64,000 bases of DNA, taken from the NCBI RefSeq assembly GCF_018336935.1, contig NZ_CP068771.1:496001-560000 (forward strand). The letters are read 5' to 3'. The DNA is from Serratia plymuthica. Its GTDB lineage: Bacteria; Pseudomonadota; Gammaproteobacteria; Enterobacterales; Enterobacteriaceae. This document shows, piece after piece, positions 42,946 through 54,179 of the stretch (position 1 is the first letter of the stretch; each line of letters opens with the position of its first letter). The notes below the pieces were generated by a model, which did no database searches, had not been told where the DNA came from, and worked only from the letters and a program-made list of their open reading frames with translations. Both the position numbers and the translations under genes were made by a program.

Positions 42946-44198
42946 TCAAGTCGACGGACAGAAAACTGGTAGTTGGACTGGAGATCGGTACTGCAAAAGT
43001 CTCCGCATTGGTAGGGGAAGTTCTGCCCGATGGCATGGTCAACATTATCGGGGTGGGCAGTTGCCCGTCTCGCGGTATGGATAAGGGTGGCGTTAACGAC
43101 CTGGAGTCGGTAGTCAAATGCGTACAGCGTGCTATCGATCAGGCCGAGCTGATGGCGGATTGCCAGATTTCTTCGGTTTACCTGGCATTATCGGGCAAAC
43201 ACATCAGCTGTCAGAACGAGATAGGGATGGTTCCTATTTCCGAAGAGGAAGTGACGCAGGAAGATGTAGAGAACGTGGTGCATACCGCTAAATCGGTACG
43301 CGTACGTGACGAACACCGCATCCTGCACGTTATCCCTCAGGAATACGCCATCGACTATCAGGAAGGCATCAAGAACCCGGTTGGGTTGTCCGGCGTGCGC
43401 ATGCAGGCCAAGGTGCACCTGATTACCTGCCATAACGATATGGCAAAGAACATTGTCAAAGCGGTAGAACGTTGTGGTCTGAAAGTTGACCAACTTATTT
43501 TCGCCGGTCTGGCCGCCAGTTATGCGGTACTGACCGAGGATGAGCGCGAACTTGGCGTTTGTGTGGTGGATATCGGCGGCGGCACCATGGATATGGCGGT
43601 GTACACCGGCGGTGCTCTGCGCCACACCAAAGTGATCCCTTACGCCGGGAACGTGGTCACCAGCGATATCGCCTACGCCTTCGGCACGCCGCCGACAGAC
43701 GCGGAAGCGATAAAAGTTCGACACGGCTGTGCGCTTGGGTCGATTGTTAGCAAGGATGAAAGTGTAGAGGTGCCAAGCGTTGGGGGACGTCCTCCTCGTA
43801 GTCTGCAAAGACAGACACTGGCTGAAGTGATTGAGCCACGCTACACCGAACTGTTGAATCTGGTTAACGATGAAATTTTGCAATTGCAGGAGCAACTGCG
43901 TCAGCAAGGGGTGAAGCATCATCTGGCAGCGGGTATTGTGCTGACCGGTGGCGCCGCCCAAATTGATGGCCTGGCAGCTTGTGCGCAACGGGTGTTCCAC
44001 ACTCAGGTACGCATTGGCCAACCCTTGAACATCACGGGTCTGACGGATTATGCGCAGGAGCCTTACTACTCTACGGCGGTAGGTCTGCTGCACTATGGAA
44101 AAGAGTCTCACCTGAGCGGTGAGGCAGAAGTAGAAAAACGCGCCTCGGTGGGCAATTGGTTTAAACGTATCAATAGCTGGCTGAGAAAAGAGTTTTAA
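42942..44198 (+). CDS. ftsA: Cell division protein FtsA
   Basis: Actin-like ATPase that tethers FtsZ to the membrane and recruits the divisome. It has 418 residues (E. coli 420). The nucleotide-binding segments [24 protein letters not shown] and [14 protein letters not shown] are present. The C-terminal amphipathic membrane-targeting helix [15 protein letters not shown] is intact. It is separated from ftsZ by 74 bp containing a hairpin. Confidence 0.97.
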   Translation: MIKSTDRKLVVGLEIGTAKVSALVGEVLPDGMVNIIGVGSCPSRGMDKGGVNDLESVVKCVQRAIDQAELMADCQISSVYLALSGKHISCQNEIGMVPISEEEVTQEDVENVVHTAKSVRVRDEHRILHVIPQEYAIDYQEGIKNPVGLSGVRMQAKVHLITCHNDMAKNIVKAVERCGLKVDQLIFAGLAASYAVLTEDERELGVCVVDIGGGTMDMAVYTGGALRHTKVIPYAGNVVTSDIAYAFGTPPTDAEAIKVRHGCALGSIVSKDESVEVPSVGGRPPRSLQRQTLAEVIEPRYTELLNLVNDEILQLQEQLRQQGVKHHLAAGIVLTGGAAQIDGLAACAQRVFHTQVRIGQPLNITGLTDYAQEPYYSTAVGLLHYGKESHLSGEAEVEKRASVGNWFKRINSWLRKEF

Positions 44199-44210
44199 TG
44201 TTTCAACAAA

Positions 44211-44242
44211 GAGATCATGCTGAGTAATCTTTTTATGATCTC
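44211..44242 (+). other. Stem-loop in the ftsA-ftsZ intergenic region
   Basis: GAGATCAT (44211-44218) pairs perfectly with ATGATCTC (44235-44242) around a 16-nt AT-rich loop. It is not followed by T-residues. It may influence mRNA processing or the relative output of ftsA and ftsZ. The ftsZ ribosome-binding site GGAGAG follows 19 bp later. Confidence 0.5.
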
Positions 44243-44272
44243 GCAGCGACAGGCACAAAACGGAGAGAAACT

Positions 44273-45427
44273 ATGTTTGAACCAATGGAACTAACCAATG
44301 ACGCGGTGATTAAAGTCATCGGCGTCGGCGGTGGCGGTGGCAACGCCGTTGAACACATGGTGCGCGAGCGCATCGAAGGTGTTGAATTCTTCGCCGTTAA
44401 TACAGACGCTCAGGCGCTTCGTAAAACGGCAGTTGGCCAAACCATCCAGATCGGTAGCGGTATTACCAAAGGTCTGGGTGCTGGCGCGAACCCTGAAGTG
44501 GGTCGCAATTCAGCGGAAGAAGATCGTGAAGCTCTGCGCGCCGCACTCGATGGCGCAGACATGGTCTTCATTGCAGCCGGCATGGGCGGCGGTACCGGTA
44601 CCGGTGCAGCACCTGTCGTGGCTGAAGTTGCTAAAGATCTGGGTATTTTGACAGTGGCCGTGGTTACCAAGCCTTTCAATTTTGAAGGCAAGAAACGCAT
44701 GGCGTTCGCTGAGCAAGGTATTGCAGAGCTGTCCAAACATGTGGACTCACTGATCACTATCCCGAATGACAAGCTGTTGAAAGTTCTGGGTCGTGGCATT
44801 TCTCTGCTGGACGCGTTCGGCGCGGCCAACGACGTGCTGAAAGGCGCGGTGCAGGGGATCGCCGAGCTGATCACCCGTCCGGGCCTGATGAACGTCGACT
44901 TCGCCGACGTGCGCACCGTGATGTCCGAAATGGGCTACGCGATGATGGGTTCCGGCGTTGCCTGTGGTGAAGACCGCGCTGAAGAAGCGGCGGAAATGGC
45001 GATCTCCAGCCCACTGCTGGAAGACATCGACCTGTCCGGCGCTCGCGGCGTTCTGGTCAACATCACCGCCGGCTTCGACCTGCGTCTGGATGAGTTCGAA
45101 ACCGTGGGTAACACCATTCGCGCTTTCGCTTCCGACAACGCTACCGTGGTTATCGGTACTTCTCTGGATCCGGAAATGAACGACGAACTGCGCGTGACCG
45201 TGGTTGCGACCGGTATCGGCATGGACAAGCGTCCTGAAATCACTCTGGTGACCAATAAACAGGTTAGCCAGCCAGTGATGGATCATCGCTACCAGCAGCA
45301 CGGCATGTCGCCGCTGCCGCAGGAAGTGAAACCAGCCGCCAAGGTGGTCAACGATCCGACTGCGCAGCCTAATAAAGAGCCCGACTATCTTGATATTCCT
45401 GCTTTCCTGCGCAAGCAGGCAGACTAA
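44273..45427 (+). CDS. ftsZ: Cell division GTPase FtsZ
   Basis: Tubulin-like GTPase that forms the Z ring. It has 384 residues (E. coli 383). The tubulin signature GGGTGTG is at 105-111, and the T7 synergy loop [11 protein letters not shown] is present. A short variable linker leads to the C-terminal peptide [14 protein letters not shown], which binds FtsA, ZipA and ZapD. Codon use is strongly biased and suggests high expression. Confidence 0.98.
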   Translation: MFEPMELTNDAVIKVIGVGGGGGNAVEHMVRERIEGVEFFAVNTDAQALRKTAVGQTIQIGSGITKGLGAGANPEVGRNSAEEDREALRAALDGADMVFIAAGMGGGTGTGAAPVVAEVAKDLGILTVAVVTKPFNFEGKKRMAFAEQGIAELSKHVDSLITIPNDKLLKVLGRGISLLDAFGAANDVLKGAVQGIAELITRPGLMNVDFADVRTVMSEMGYAMMGSGVACGEDRAEEAAEMAISSPLLEDIDLSGARGVLVNITAGFDLRLDEFETVGNTIRAFASDNATVVIGTSLDPEMNDELRVTVVATGIGMDKRPEITLVTNKQVSQPVMDHRYQQHGMSPLPQEVKPAAKVVNDPTAQPNKEPDYLDIPAFLRKQAD

Positions 45428-45467
45428 GAATATCCTGAGAATTTGGAATCTCCGCTCTTTGTGCTAA

Positions 45468-46448
<981 letters not shown>

Positions 46449-46462
46449 GCCGATACCGCTGA

Positions 46463-46987
46463 TTACTTCTTACGACTGGTAGCGTTGGCACTCTCTCCGG
46501 CCAGCGACGCCAGTCGTTCCAATACCTTGCGCAGTTTTTCCGGGCTCCGGCTCGCCAATCCCCTTAATTCTTCAGCACTTTCCTGACTCAGATGCCGCAT
46601 GGGCACGTTTGTCTGCGTATTTCCCAAGGTTTTTGCGGCGTCCTGCACAATGTTGCTCCCTTTTGCCATCAAGGCCGGATTAATCCTGATGTCGATCGAC
46701 GACAATGATGGTAGAATTTGCGCTCGTAGTGCAGATAATAGAGCCGGTTGTTCGTAGCGCAGGCGCATCAGCCAGCTGGCATTGGCCGTTTCTAGCACTA
46801 AAATACCCTGTCGGAAATTCGCGACGCGGCACCAGGGATGCAGTTGAACGGGCAATACGCCTTTCACTGCACGGTTAAGCTTAAGCAGCGCCACAGCGCG
46901 TTGCTGGACGTTATGCAGCGGCCCTTTGTCTTCTGCAGACGCGTCGTCGAACAGGACATCTAATAATTGTGGACGGCTATCGCGCAT
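46463..46987 (-). CDS. dciA: DciA-family (DUF721) protein, putative replicative helicase loader
   Basis: A 174-residue DUF721/DciA protein. DciA is the ancestral loader/operator of the DnaB helicase in bacteria that lack DnaC/DnaI-type loaders. The N-terminal KH-like domain (about 1-110) includes WCRVANFRQGILVLETANASWLMRLRYEQPALL, matching the family core. The C-terminal part is basic and less structured, ending in SRKK. The ATG at 46987 has GGAG upstream; the longer in-frame extension overlaps secM and lacks family support. It is encoded opposite to the surrounding lpxC and secM genes, converging on lpxC with a 14-bp gap and diverging from secM with 26 bp. Whether it acts beside or instead of DnaC here cannot be told from this window. 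Confidence 0.85.
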   Translation of the reverse strand: MRDSRPQLLDVLFDDASAEDKGPLHNVQQRAVALLKLNRAVKGVLPVQLHPWCRVANFRQGILVLETANASWLMRLRYEQPALLSALRAQILPSLSSIDIRINPALMAKGSNIVQDAAKTLGNTQTNVPMRHLSQESAEELRGLASRSPEKLRKVLERLASLAGESANATSRKK

Positions 46988-47013
46988 AATGGGCTCCGGC
47001 GGATTATAAACTC

Positions 47014-47547
47014 GTGATCGGTATTCTAAATCGTTGGCGACAATTTGGCAGACGTTATTTCTGGCCCCATCTCCTGTTAGGGATGGTCGCGGCCACGCTT
47101 GGCGTACCTTCAAATCTGTCAGGCAGCTCCGATCAAGCCGCTCTGCCGAGCACCTCGTCCAGCCTGAACCGGCAAAATTCCGCCAGCGGCGCCTTTAATA
47201 GCCTGGCGTTGCTGCAGGAAGCGCACCGCCGCCCGACCTTCAGCGTCGACTACTGGCACCAGCATGCGCTTCGTACCGTCATTCGTCACCTCTCTTTTGC
47301 GCTTGCACCGCAGGCAGTCTACGCGCGGGTGCAGGAAAGCGAGGCGGAAGTCGCCGAACCCCCGTTGCAGGTGGCGCAACTTGCGCTGCTTTCCACACTC
47401 AACGCGCTGCTGACGCATGAGCCAAAGCCGCCGACCATCATTCGTCATACCCATCATGCCGTGCTGCCTGCCTTTGCGCAGCACCAGACCGGCTTGTGGC
47501 TCGCGCAGGTGCAGGGCATTCGCGCCGGGCCAGTAGCGTTAAGCTGA
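47014..47547 (+). CDS. secM: SecA expression regulator (secretion-monitoring arrest peptide)
   Basis: Secreted protein whose nascent chain stalls the ribosome until pulled by SecA, exposing the secA ribosome-binding site. It has 177 residues (E. coli 170). The GTG start is the same as in E. coli, followed by the long signal region [20 protein letters not shown]. The arrest region reads [23 protein letters not shown] is intact and W is retained, but isoleucine after W is leucine, and the position of E. coli F150 is histidine. secA follows after 86 bp. The gene starts 26 bp from the dciA start, so its promoter or read-through must cross dciA. Confidence 0.93.
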   Translation: MIGILNRWRQFGRRYFWPHLLLGMVAATLGVPSNLSGSSDQAALPSTSSSLNRQNSASGAFNSLALLQEAHRRPTFSVDYWHQHALRTVIRHLSFALAPQAVYARVQESEAEVAEPPLQVAQLALLSTLNALLTHEPKPPTIIRHTHHAVLPAFAQHQTGLWLAQVQGIRAGPVALS

Positions 47548-47633
47548 TTCATTGCCCTTTGGGCGACAAAAACCTAAAAATAACAGCAAGTTGACTGCCT
47601 GTGTTGGCTGTCATGACAGAGATATTAAACATC

Positions 47634-50345
47634 ATGTTAGTGAAATTATTGACCAAAGTTTTTGGTAGCCGTAACGATCGTACACTGCGCCGCATGCGTA
47701 AGTCGGTTGAACTGATCAACCGCATGGAACCGGACATGGAAAAGCTGTCCGATGACGAGCTGAAAGCCAAGACCAACGAGTTCCGCGCGCGCCTGGAAAA
47801 GGGCGAAGTGCTGGAAAACCTGCTGCCGGAAGCTTTCGCCGTGGTACGCGAGGCGAGCAAGCGCGTATTCGGTATGCGCCATTTCGACGTGCAGCTGCTG
47901 GGCGGCATGGTACTGAACGATCGCTGCATCGCAGAAATGCGTACCGGTGAAGGTAAAACGCTGACCGCAACCCTGCCCGCCTACCTGAACGCCTTAAGCG
48001 GGCGCGGTGTGCACGTAGTGACCGTCAATGACTATTTGGCGCAGCGCGACGCCGAAAACAACCGCCCGCTGTTCGAGTTCCTTGGCCTGAGCATCGGCAT
48101 CAACCTGCCGGGTATGCCTGCGCCGGCCAAGCGTGAAGCCTATGCCGCCGATATTACCTACGGCACCAACAACGAATACGGTTTCGACTATCTGCGCGAC
48201 AACATGGCGTTCAGCCCGGAAGAGCGCGTCCAGCGCAAGCTGCACTATGCGCTGGTGGATGAGGTTGACTCCATCCTGATCGATGAAGCCCGTACTCCGC
48301 TGATCATCTCCGGCCCGGCCGAAGACAGCTCAGAAATGTACATTAAGGTTAACAAGCTGATTCCAAAGCTTATCCGTCAGGAAAAAGAGGATTCAGACTC
48401 CTTCCAGGGCGAAGGCCACTTCTCGGTAGACGAGAAAGCGCGCCAGGTGCACCTGACCGAACGCGGCCTGATCCTGATCGAAGAAATGCTGGTGGAAGCC
48501 GGCATTATGGAAGAAGGGGAGTCGCTGTATTCACCGACCAACATCATGTTGATGCACCATGTGACCGCCGCTTTGCGCGCACACGTGCTGTTCACCCGTG
48601 ACGTTGACTACATCGTGAAAGACGGTGAAGTGATCATCGTTGACGAACATACCGGCCGTACCATGCAGGGCCGTCGTTGGTCCGATGGTCTGCATCAGGC
48701 GGTGGAAGCCAAAGAAGGCGTGGAAATCCAGAACGAGAACCAGACGCTGGCGTCCATCACCTTCCAGAACTACTTCCGCCTGTACGAGAAGCTGGCCGGC
48801 ATGACCGGTACTGCCGACACCGAAGCGTTCGAATTCAGCTCCATCTACAAGCTGGATACCATCGTGGTGCCGACCAACCGCCCAATGCTGCGTAAAGACA
48901 TGCCGGATCTGGTCTATATGACCGAGCTGGAGAAGATTGGCGCCATCATTGAAGATATTCGCGAGCGTACCGCCAACGGCCAGCCGGTGCTGGTGGGGAC
49001 TATCTCGATCGAAAAATCCGAAGTCGTTTCCCGTGAACTGGCGAAGGCCGGCATCGACCACAAGGTGCTGAACGCCAAATTCCATGCCATGGAAGCGGAT
49101 ATCGTGGCGCAGGCTGGCCAGACCGGTGCGGTGACTATCGCCACCAACATGGCGGGCCGAGGTACCGATATCGTGTTGGGCGGCAGCTGGCAGGCAGAGA
49201 TTGCCCAGTTGGAAGACCCAACCGAAGAGCAGATCGCGGCGATTAAAGAGGCCTGGAAAATCCGCCATGAAGCGGTATTGAAGGCGGGTGGTTTGCACAT
49301 CATTGGTACCGAGCGCCATGAATCGCGCCGTATCGATAACCAGCTGCGCGGCCGTTCCGGTCGTCAGGGTGATGCCGGTTCATCTCGCTTCTACCTGTCG
49401 ATGGAAGATGCTCTGATGCGTATTTTCGCCTCGGATCGCGTTTCCGGCATGATGCGTAAACTGGGTATGAAAGAGGGTGAGGCCATTGAGCACCCATGGG
49501 TCACCAAGGCGATTGCCAACGCGCAGCGTAAAGTGGAAAGCCGTAACTTCGATATTCGTAAGCAACTGCTGGAATACGATGACGTGGCCAGCGATCAGCG
49601 TCGCGCTATCTACAGCCAGCGTAATGAGCTGCTGGACGTGTCCGACGTGAGCGAAACCATTGCCAGCATCCGCGAAGACGTCTTCAAGACTACTATCGAC
49701 AGCTACATTACGCCGCAGTCGCTGGAAGAAGAGTGGGATATTCAGGGTCTGGAAGAGCGCCTGAAAAGCGATTTCGATTTGGATATGCCTATCGCCGAGT
49801 GGTTGGATAAAGAGCCGGATCTGCACGAAGAAACGCTGCGTGAGCGTATTCTGGAGAAGGCCAGGGAAGACTATCTGCGCAAAGAAGAAGTGGTTGGCGC
49901 GGATATGATGCGCAACTTCGAGAAGGGTGTGATGCTGCAGACGCTGGATTCTCTGTGGAAGGAACATCTGGCGGCAATGGACTATCTGCGTCAGGGCATC
50001 CACCTGCGTGGTTACGCGCAGAAAGATCCTAAGCAAGAGTACAAGCGTGAATCCTTCAACATGTTTGCGACCATGCTGGAATCGCTGAAATACGAAGTGA
50101 TCAGCGTACTGAGCAAAGTGCAGGTGCGGATGCCGGAAGAGGTTGAAGCGATGGAGTTGCAGCGTCGTGAAGAAGCGGAGCGCCTGGCGGCACAGCAACA
50201 GTTGAGCCACTACGAAGAAAATTCGTTGGTCACCGAGGATTCTAATGCTCCTGCAAGCGCTGAGCGCAAGGTAGGTCGTAACGATCTTTGCCCGTGCGGT
50301 TCAGGTAAAAAATACAAACAGTGCCACGGCCGCCTGCAGAAGTAA
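47634..50345 (+). CDS. secA: Protein translocase ATPase SecA
   Basis: Motor ATPase that drives preproteins through SecYEG. The ATG at 47634 gives 903 residues (E. coli 901). Walker A MRTGEGKT is at 102-109, and the [12 protein letters not shown] region (Walker B/DEAD) is present. Helicase-like motifs [14 protein letters not shown] and [11 protein letters not shown] follow. The C-terminal zinc site has C886, C888, C897 and H898 and binds SecB. The Shine-Dalgarno before the start is poor, as expected if it is controlled by the secM stall. A strong terminator follows. Confidence 0.97.
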   Translation: MLVKLLTKVFGSRNDRTLRRMRKSVELINRMEPDMEKLSDDELKAKTNEFRARLEKGEVLENLLPEAFAVVREASKRVFGMRHFDVQLLGGMVLNDRCIAEMRTGEGKTLTATLPAYLNALSGRGVHVVTVNDYLAQRDAENNRPLFEFLGLSIGINLPGMPAPAKREAYAADITYGTNNEYGFDYLRDNMAFSPEERVQRKLHYALVDEVDSILIDEARTPLIISGPAEDSSEMYIKVNKLIPKLIRQEKEDSDSFQGEGHFSVDEKARQVHLTERGLILIEEMLVEAGIMEEGESLYSPTNIMLMHHVTAALRAHVLFTRDVDYIVKDGEVIIVDEHTGRTMQGRRWSDGLHQAVEAKEGVEIQNENQTLASITFQNYFRLYEKLAGMTGTADTEAFEFSSIYKLDTIVVPTNRPMLRKDMPDLVYMTELEKIGAIIEDIRERTANGQPVLVGTISIEKSEVVSRELAKAGIDHKVLNAKFHAMEADIVAQAGQTGAVTIATNMAGRGTDIVLGGSWQAEIAQLEDPTEEQIAAIKEAWKIRHEAVLKAGGLHIIGTERHESRRIDNQLRGRSGRQGDAGSSRFYLSMEDALMRIFASDRVSGMMRKLGMKEGEAIEHPWVTKAIANAQRKVESRNFDIRKQLLEYDDVASDQRRAIYSQRNELLDVSDVSETIASIREDVFKTTIDSYITPQSLEEEWDIQGLEERLKSDFDLDMPIAEWLDKEPDLHEETLRERILEKAREDYLRKEEVVGADMMRNFEKGVMLQTLDSLWKEHLAAMDYLRQGIHLRGYAQKDPKQEYKRESFNMFATMLESLKYEVISVLSKVQVRMPEEVEAMELQRREEAERLAAQQQLSHYEENSLVTEDSNAPASAERKVGRNDLCPCGSGKKYKQCHGRLQK

Positions 50346-50372
50346 GCCCGGCAGCGTTTAACGAGTCAAACC

Positions 50373-50404
50373 CTGGGGTTCAGCATGCTGAACCCCAGTT
50401 TTTT
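50373..50404 (+). terminator. secMA terminator
   Basis: A perfect 26-bp palindrome (arms CTGGGGTTCAGCA and TGCTGAACCCCAG, 50373-50398) followed by six T, 27 bp after the secA stop. Confidence 0.9.
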
Positions 50405-50447
50405 AGGGCCAAAGTCCGCGCTCTCATGAATTAATCAGGAGGATGCG

Positions 50448-50852
50448 ATGAAGCATCTGAACATCGCCGTCGGTATCATTCGCAATGCCCGGCAGGAAAT
50501 TTTTATCACTCGTCGCGCCGCAGATTCACATATGGCCGGTTTCTGGGAGTTTCCCGGCGGCAAAATTGAGCAAGGGGAAACCCCGGAGCAGGCGCTGAAC
50601 CGCGAATTACGCGAAGAGACCGGCATTGAAACCGAACGCGCAACGCTGCTGGAGGTGCTGGAGCACCGCTTTAGCGATCGCATCGTCACGCTGAACTTCT
50701 ATCTGGTGGAAGGTTGGCAGGGCGAGCCGTTTGGCCGCGAAGGCCAGCCAATGCGCTGGGTGAAGCAGGCGGACTTGCGTGAGGAAGAGTTCCCCGAAGC
50801 CAATATCAGCATTATCAAACTGCTGGTGCAGCAGGCCAACGCTGCGCAATAA
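50448..50852 (+). CDS. mutT: 8-oxo-dGTP diphosphatase
   Basis: Nudix hydrolase that removes 8-oxo-dGTP and prevents A:T to C:G mutations. It has 134 residues (E. coli 129). The Nudix box is GGKIEQGETPEQALNRELREETGI at about residues 37-60, with the required glutamates. AGGAGG precedes the ATG. It is converged upon by yacG, with a GC-rich hairpin between. Confidence 0.95.
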   Translation: MKHLNIAVGIIRNARQEIFITRRAADSHMAGFWEFPGGKIEQGETPEQALNRELREETGIETERATLLEVLEHRFSDRIVTLNFYLVEGWQGEPFGREGQPMRWVKQADLREEEFPEANISIIKLLVQQANAAQ

Positions 50853-50859
50853 AACCAAA

Positions 50860-50879
50860 GGCCCGGCGGGCGCCGGGCC
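50860..50879 (-). terminator. Terminator of the coaE-zapD-yacG operon
   Basis: GGCCCGGC (50860-50867) pairs with GCCGGGCC (50872-50879). On the minus strand it is followed by TTTGGTTTTATT, which fits termination downstream of yacG. It may also act weakly for mutT. Confidence 0.75.
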
Positions 50880-50891
50880 GTCATTCGGCGA

Positions 50892-51086
50892 TTAGCGGTC
50901 GTCGTCCGCTTCGCTCCAGTCTTCGCTTTCCGACAGTTCGTTGTTGCTCGGAATGCGCTTCTCTTCATCAGCCCACTCGCCGAGATCGATCAGCTGGCAG
51001 CGTTTGCTGCAAAAGGGGCGGAACGGGCTCACTTCACCCCACACCACGCCTTTGCCACAGGTTGGGCATTTCACTACGGTAGTCAT
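50892..51086 (-). CDS. yacG: DNA gyrase inhibitor YacG
   Basis: Small zinc-ribbon protein that binds GyrB and inhibits gyrase in E. coli. The ATG at 51086 gives 64 residues (E. coli 65). The Cys4 zinc site is CPTCG plus FCSKRC, and the acidic C-terminus [12 protein letters not shown] is conserved. An in-frame ATG eight codons upstream is less likely, since AAGGA is well placed for the shorter form. It is last in the coaE-zapD-yacG operon. Confidence 0.93.
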   Translation of the reverse strand: MTTVVKCPTCGKGVVWGEVSPFRPFCSKRCQLIDLGEWADEEKRIPSNNELSESEDWSEADDDR

Positions 51087-51136
51087 CTTCTGTTCCTTAC
51101 TCCTTTCCACACGTGAAAGGTTTCTATGTCATTGGG

Positions 51137-51889
51137 TCAGCAACAGGCCAACTCAAAGGTTAACCGTTCCGGCACCACGCCAAGCTCACTGTCCAAAGGC
51201 AGGAAGCGGATCGCGTAACGTGTTTTATGGCCGGAAATCTGCGGATAAAGCTGGTGCGCCAGGTTAATGCGCAAACGCAACAGATCGGCGCCTTCCGCGT
51301 TATCCTGGAAGAAGCCGTTCAAACTGATTTGGTTGCGGAATGGCCCGGCCTGACGGATAAGATCCAGCACCATCGTCAACGCCAGATTCAACGGCTCCAG
51401 GGTCAGCAGCCAATCAGTGACGTCAGCATCTCGCTCTTGTTGCGGCGCATGCATCCACATGTGCAACGTGGGCAAGTCAAAGCTGCAGCAACCGCCGGGG
51501 ATGCTCAGACGTTGGCGCACCAGGCTAATCAGCCGATCTTCACGCAGCGCCTGCCCGAGACGTGGAGCGGACATCAGCGCCGCAGCACGTTCCTTCAGCT
51601 GGCCGCGCAACTGATCCATCACAGACATATCGACGCCTGGCACATCGGCCCATGCCAACAGCTTCTGCTGCTGACGCTCCAGCTCTTTCAGCAGTTCGGT
51701 GCGCACTTCGCCGCGCTCCAATACGTCCAGCAGGTCCGAAATGGTGCGGAAGAAGGTCAGCGCAATGGCGGTTTCGCTCAATGCCCGCTGGCCATGCAAT
51801 TGTTGCAGTAAAAACTCGATACGCAGCCAGGTGCGCATTTTTTCATTCAACGGATGTTCAAAAAGAACGCTTGGGGACACATCATTCAT
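51137..51889 (-). CDS. zapD: Cell division protein ZapD
   Basis: FtsZ-bundling protein that binds the FtsZ C-terminal peptide and stabilises the Z ring. It has 250 residues (E. coli 247). It opens with [20 protein letters not shown] and keeps the family core [30 protein letters not shown] and the C-terminal beta domain region [15 protein letters not shown]. It begins 5 bp after coaE and is followed by yacG. Confidence 0.95.
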   Translation of the reverse strand: MNDVSPSVLFEHPLNEKMRTWLRIEFLLQQLHGQRALSETAIALTFFRTISDLLDVLERGEVRTELLKELERQQQKLLAWADVPGVDMSVMDQLRGQLKERAAALMSAPRLGQALREDRLISLVRQRLSIPGGCCSFDLPTLHMWMHAPQQERDADVTDWLLTLEPLNLALTMVLDLIRQAGPFRNQISLNGFFQDNAEGADLLRLRINLAHQLYPQISGHKTRYAIRFLPLDSELGVVPERLTFELACC

Positions 51890-51894
51890 TCAGT

Positions 51895-52509
51895 TTAATC
51901 CTGTCGGGTCGCTGATGCCGCCAGTTCAAGGTAGCGGCGATGCAGTGCGGCAACAAATGGCTCTATCCCCTGAGCGGCACCGCTATTATCGATTATGTCG
52001 TCTGCAACGGCCAGGCGCTGCTCGCGCGTGGCCTGTGCAGACATGATGTTTTGCGCCTGTTGGCGATTGATTCCGTCGCGGGTGACTGTTCTTGCCAATT
52101 GCGTTTCGCTGTCGACGTCGACCACCAGCACGCGATCTGCGCGCGCTTGCAGGTTATTTTCCACCAGCAGTGGCACTACCCACAGTGCGTAGGGGCTGGC
52201 GACCTGCGCCAACCGGCGTTGGGTTTCCTGATGAATCAGCGGGTGCAGCAATTGATTCAGCCAGCGTTTCTCATCCGGGTTGCTGAATATACGTTGGCGC
52301 AGTGCGGAACGGTTAAGCGTGCCGTCGGCCAGCAACATTTCATTACCAAAACGTTCGGCGATAGCGGCTAAAGCCGGGGTGCCGGGTTCGACAACCTGCC
52401 GTGCAATGACGTCTGCGTCGACAATCTCCACGCCGTGGCGGGCAAAGGCGTCTGCTACGGTGGACTTGCCGCTGCCGATACCCCCTGTCAACGCTACAAT
52501 GTAGGCCAT
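51895..52509 (-). CDS. coaE: Dephospho-CoA kinase
   Basis: Last enzyme of coenzyme A synthesis, phosphorylating the 3'-hydroxyl of dephospho-CoA. It has 204 residues (E. coli 206). The P-loop GGIGSGKST lies near residues 9-17, and the kinase lid region with VRTVTRDG-type sequence (here [22 protein letters not shown]) is present. It is first in the coaE-zapD-yacG operon and divergent from guaC across a repeat-filled gap. Confidence 0.96.
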   Translation of the reverse strand: MAYIVALTGGIGSGKSTVADAFARHGVEIVDADVIARQVVEPGTPALAAIAERFGNEMLLADGTLNRSALRQRIFSNPDEKRWLNQLLHPLIHQETQRRLAQVASPYALWVVPLLVENNLQARADRVLVVDVDSETQLARTVTRDGINRQQAQNIMSAQATREQRLAVADDIIDNSGAAQGIEPFVAALHRRYLELAASATRQD

Positions 52510-52776
52510 GGTATAAAATGCATCCGATATTCATAAAAAAATAATAGACGAATCATAAAGCGATCGTGCAGAAGTGCAAGTCGGTAGGGAGAGCCAGCCT
52601 GGCAGGTTGCGCTGTACGGTGATAAAAAACGCGACAGGGACAGGAAAATGAGCGATGAATCACACCGCAGGTTCTTAGGTAAATTTGTCGGATTGTAACG
52701 TAAATAAAGGTGAATTCGCAGTCTTGTCCGGTGATTATTAGCGCGTATGATAACGTCACTGGAACTGGCATTACTC

Positions 52777-52907
52777 TATACCCGCCATTCTTCAAGCTGC
52801 AGGTGTGTTGACTGCGAGCGCTCACTCGAATCACTTGCGTGAGTAAGCTCGTCGGGACTCTCGTTCTTGCTTGTCGCCTTCCTGCAACTCGAATTATTTA
52901 GGGTATA
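52777..52907 (-). repeat. ERIC repeat, first of a fused pair upstream of guaC
   Basis: The plus strand runs from TATACCCGCCATTCTTCAAG to CGAATTATTTAGGGTATA (131 bp). The central part ACTCGAATCACTTGCGTGAG is diverged from the ERIC core, but both arms are good matches. Confidence 0.85.
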
Positions 52908-53021
52908 CCCCGTCGCCTTTCAAGCCGCAGCGTTGTTGACTGCGTTCGCCCACCCCTGATGTAAGCTCCTGGGGATGAGCGATCTGGTCGCCTGGCTGCA
53001 ACTCGAAATTCATAGGGTATA
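52904..53021 (-). repeat. ERIC repeat, second of the fused pair
   Basis: 118 bp from TATACCCCGTCGCCTTTCAA to CGAAATTCATAGGGTATA. It contains TGATGTAAGCTCCTGGGGAT, a near-perfect ERIC core. Its first four bases TATA are also the last four of the preceding copy, in the same orientation. Confidence 0.88.
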
Positions 53022-53073
53022 GGTTCGAATATCCCCCTGCGATCCGTCGCCAAAAACCAGGAAATCATAAGTC

Positions 53074-54117
53074 ATGCGTATTGAAGAAGATTTGAAGTTA
53101 GGCTTTAAAGATGTGCTGATTCGCCCAAAGCGTTCCACGTTGAAAAGCCGTTCTGAGGTTGAACTGGAGCGTCAGTTTACCTTCAAACATTCTGGCTGGA
53201 ACTGGTCCGGTGTGCCGATTATTGCCGCCAACATGGACACGGTCGGCACCTTCAGCATGGCAGAGGCCCTGGCTTCCTTCGATGTTCTCACCGCCGTACA
53301 CAAACACTACACCGTTGAACAATGGGCCGCATTCGTGCAGCGCGTACCGACATCGTTACTGCGCCACGTTATGGTTTCAACCGGCACCTCAGAGGCCGAT
53401 TTTGTGAAGATGAAGCAGATTCTGGCACTGTCACCGGCTCTGAAGTTTATCTGCATCGACGTGGCCAACGGTTACTCGGAGCATTTTGTCGCCTTCTTGC
53501 AGAAAGCGCGCGAAGCTTGCCCGAACCATGTGATCTGCGCCGGTAACGTGGTTACTGGCGAAATGGTGGAAGAGCTGATCCTGTCCGGCGCCGATATCGT
53601 AAAAGTCGGCATTGGCCCGGGATCGGTTTGCACCACTCGGGTAAAAACCGGCGTAGGTTATCCGCAGTTGTCCGCTGTGATTGAGTGCGCCGATGCGGCA
53701 CACGGCCTCGGCGGTCAAATCGTCAGCGACGGCGGCTGTTCTGTGCCGGGCGACGTAGCCAAAGCCTTTGGCGGCGGCGCTGATTTTGTCATGCTGGGCG
53801 GTATGTTGGCCGGACATGACGAGTGCGAAGGCACCGTAGTGGAAGAGAACGGCGAAAAATTCATGCTGTTCTACGGCATGAGCTCCGAGTCGGCGATGAA
53901 GCGCCACGTGGGCGGCGTTGCCGAATACCGAGCCGCTGAGGGAAAAACCGTTAAGCTGCCTCTGCGCGGTGAGGTCGAGTTTACCGTGCGTGATATCCTC
54001 GGTGGTTTGCGCTCCGCCTGCACCTATGTCGGAGCAGAACGTCTGAAAGAGCTGACCAAGCGCACCACCTTTATCCGCGTTGCGGAGCAGGAAAACCGCG
54101 TATTCGGTGCTAAGTAA
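53074..54117 (+). CDS. guaC: GMP reductase
   Basis: NADPH-dependent reductive deamination of GMP to IMP, allowing guanine nucleotides to be converted to adenine nucleotides. It has 347 residues, as in E. coli. The TIM barrel carries the catalytic cysteine C186 in [11 protein letters not shown] and the flap region [23 protein letters not shown]. It is monocistronic, with tandem ERIC elements upstream and a strong terminator downstream. Confidence 0.97.
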   Translation: MRIEEDLKLGFKDVLIRPKRSTLKSRSEVELERQFTFKHSGWNWSGVPIIAANMDTVGTFSMAEALASFDVLTAVHKHYTVEQWAAFVQRVPTSLLRHVMVSTGTSEADFVKMKQILALSPALKFICIDVANGYSEHFVAFLQKAREACPNHVICAGNVVTGEMVEELILSGADIVKVGIGPGSVCTTRVKTGVGYPQLSAVIECADAAHGLGGQIVSDGGCSVPGDVAKAFGGGADFVMLGGMLAGHDECEGTVVEENGEKFMLFYGMSSESAMKRHVGGVAEYRAAEGKTVKLPLRGEVEFTVRDILGGLRSACTYVGAERLKELTKRTTFIRVAEQENRVFGAK

Positions 54118-54136
54118 CCGGTAATAAAGCCACTCT

Positions 54137-54169
54137 CCGGGGAACGGCTCACATTTTGCCGTGCCCCGG
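54137..54169. terminator. Bidirectional terminator between guaC and hofC
   Basis: CCGGGG (54137-54142) pairs with CCCCGG (54164-54169), with CGGC/GCCG continuing the stem inside. It is followed by ATCGTTTT on the plus strand, in the 62-bp gap between convergent genes. Confidence 0.75.
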
Positions 54170-54179
54170 ATCGTTTTGC

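Larger units (their letters stand above)
52510..53073. other. coaE-guaC divergent intergenic region
   Basis: 564 bp without a gene. The 245 bp from 52777 to 53021 are two ERIC elements. The 267 bp next to coaE should contain its promoter, but I see no strong hexamer pair. The 52 bp next to guaC contain CAGGAAATCATAAGTC, with AGGA as the likely ribosome-binding site. Confidence 0.6.
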
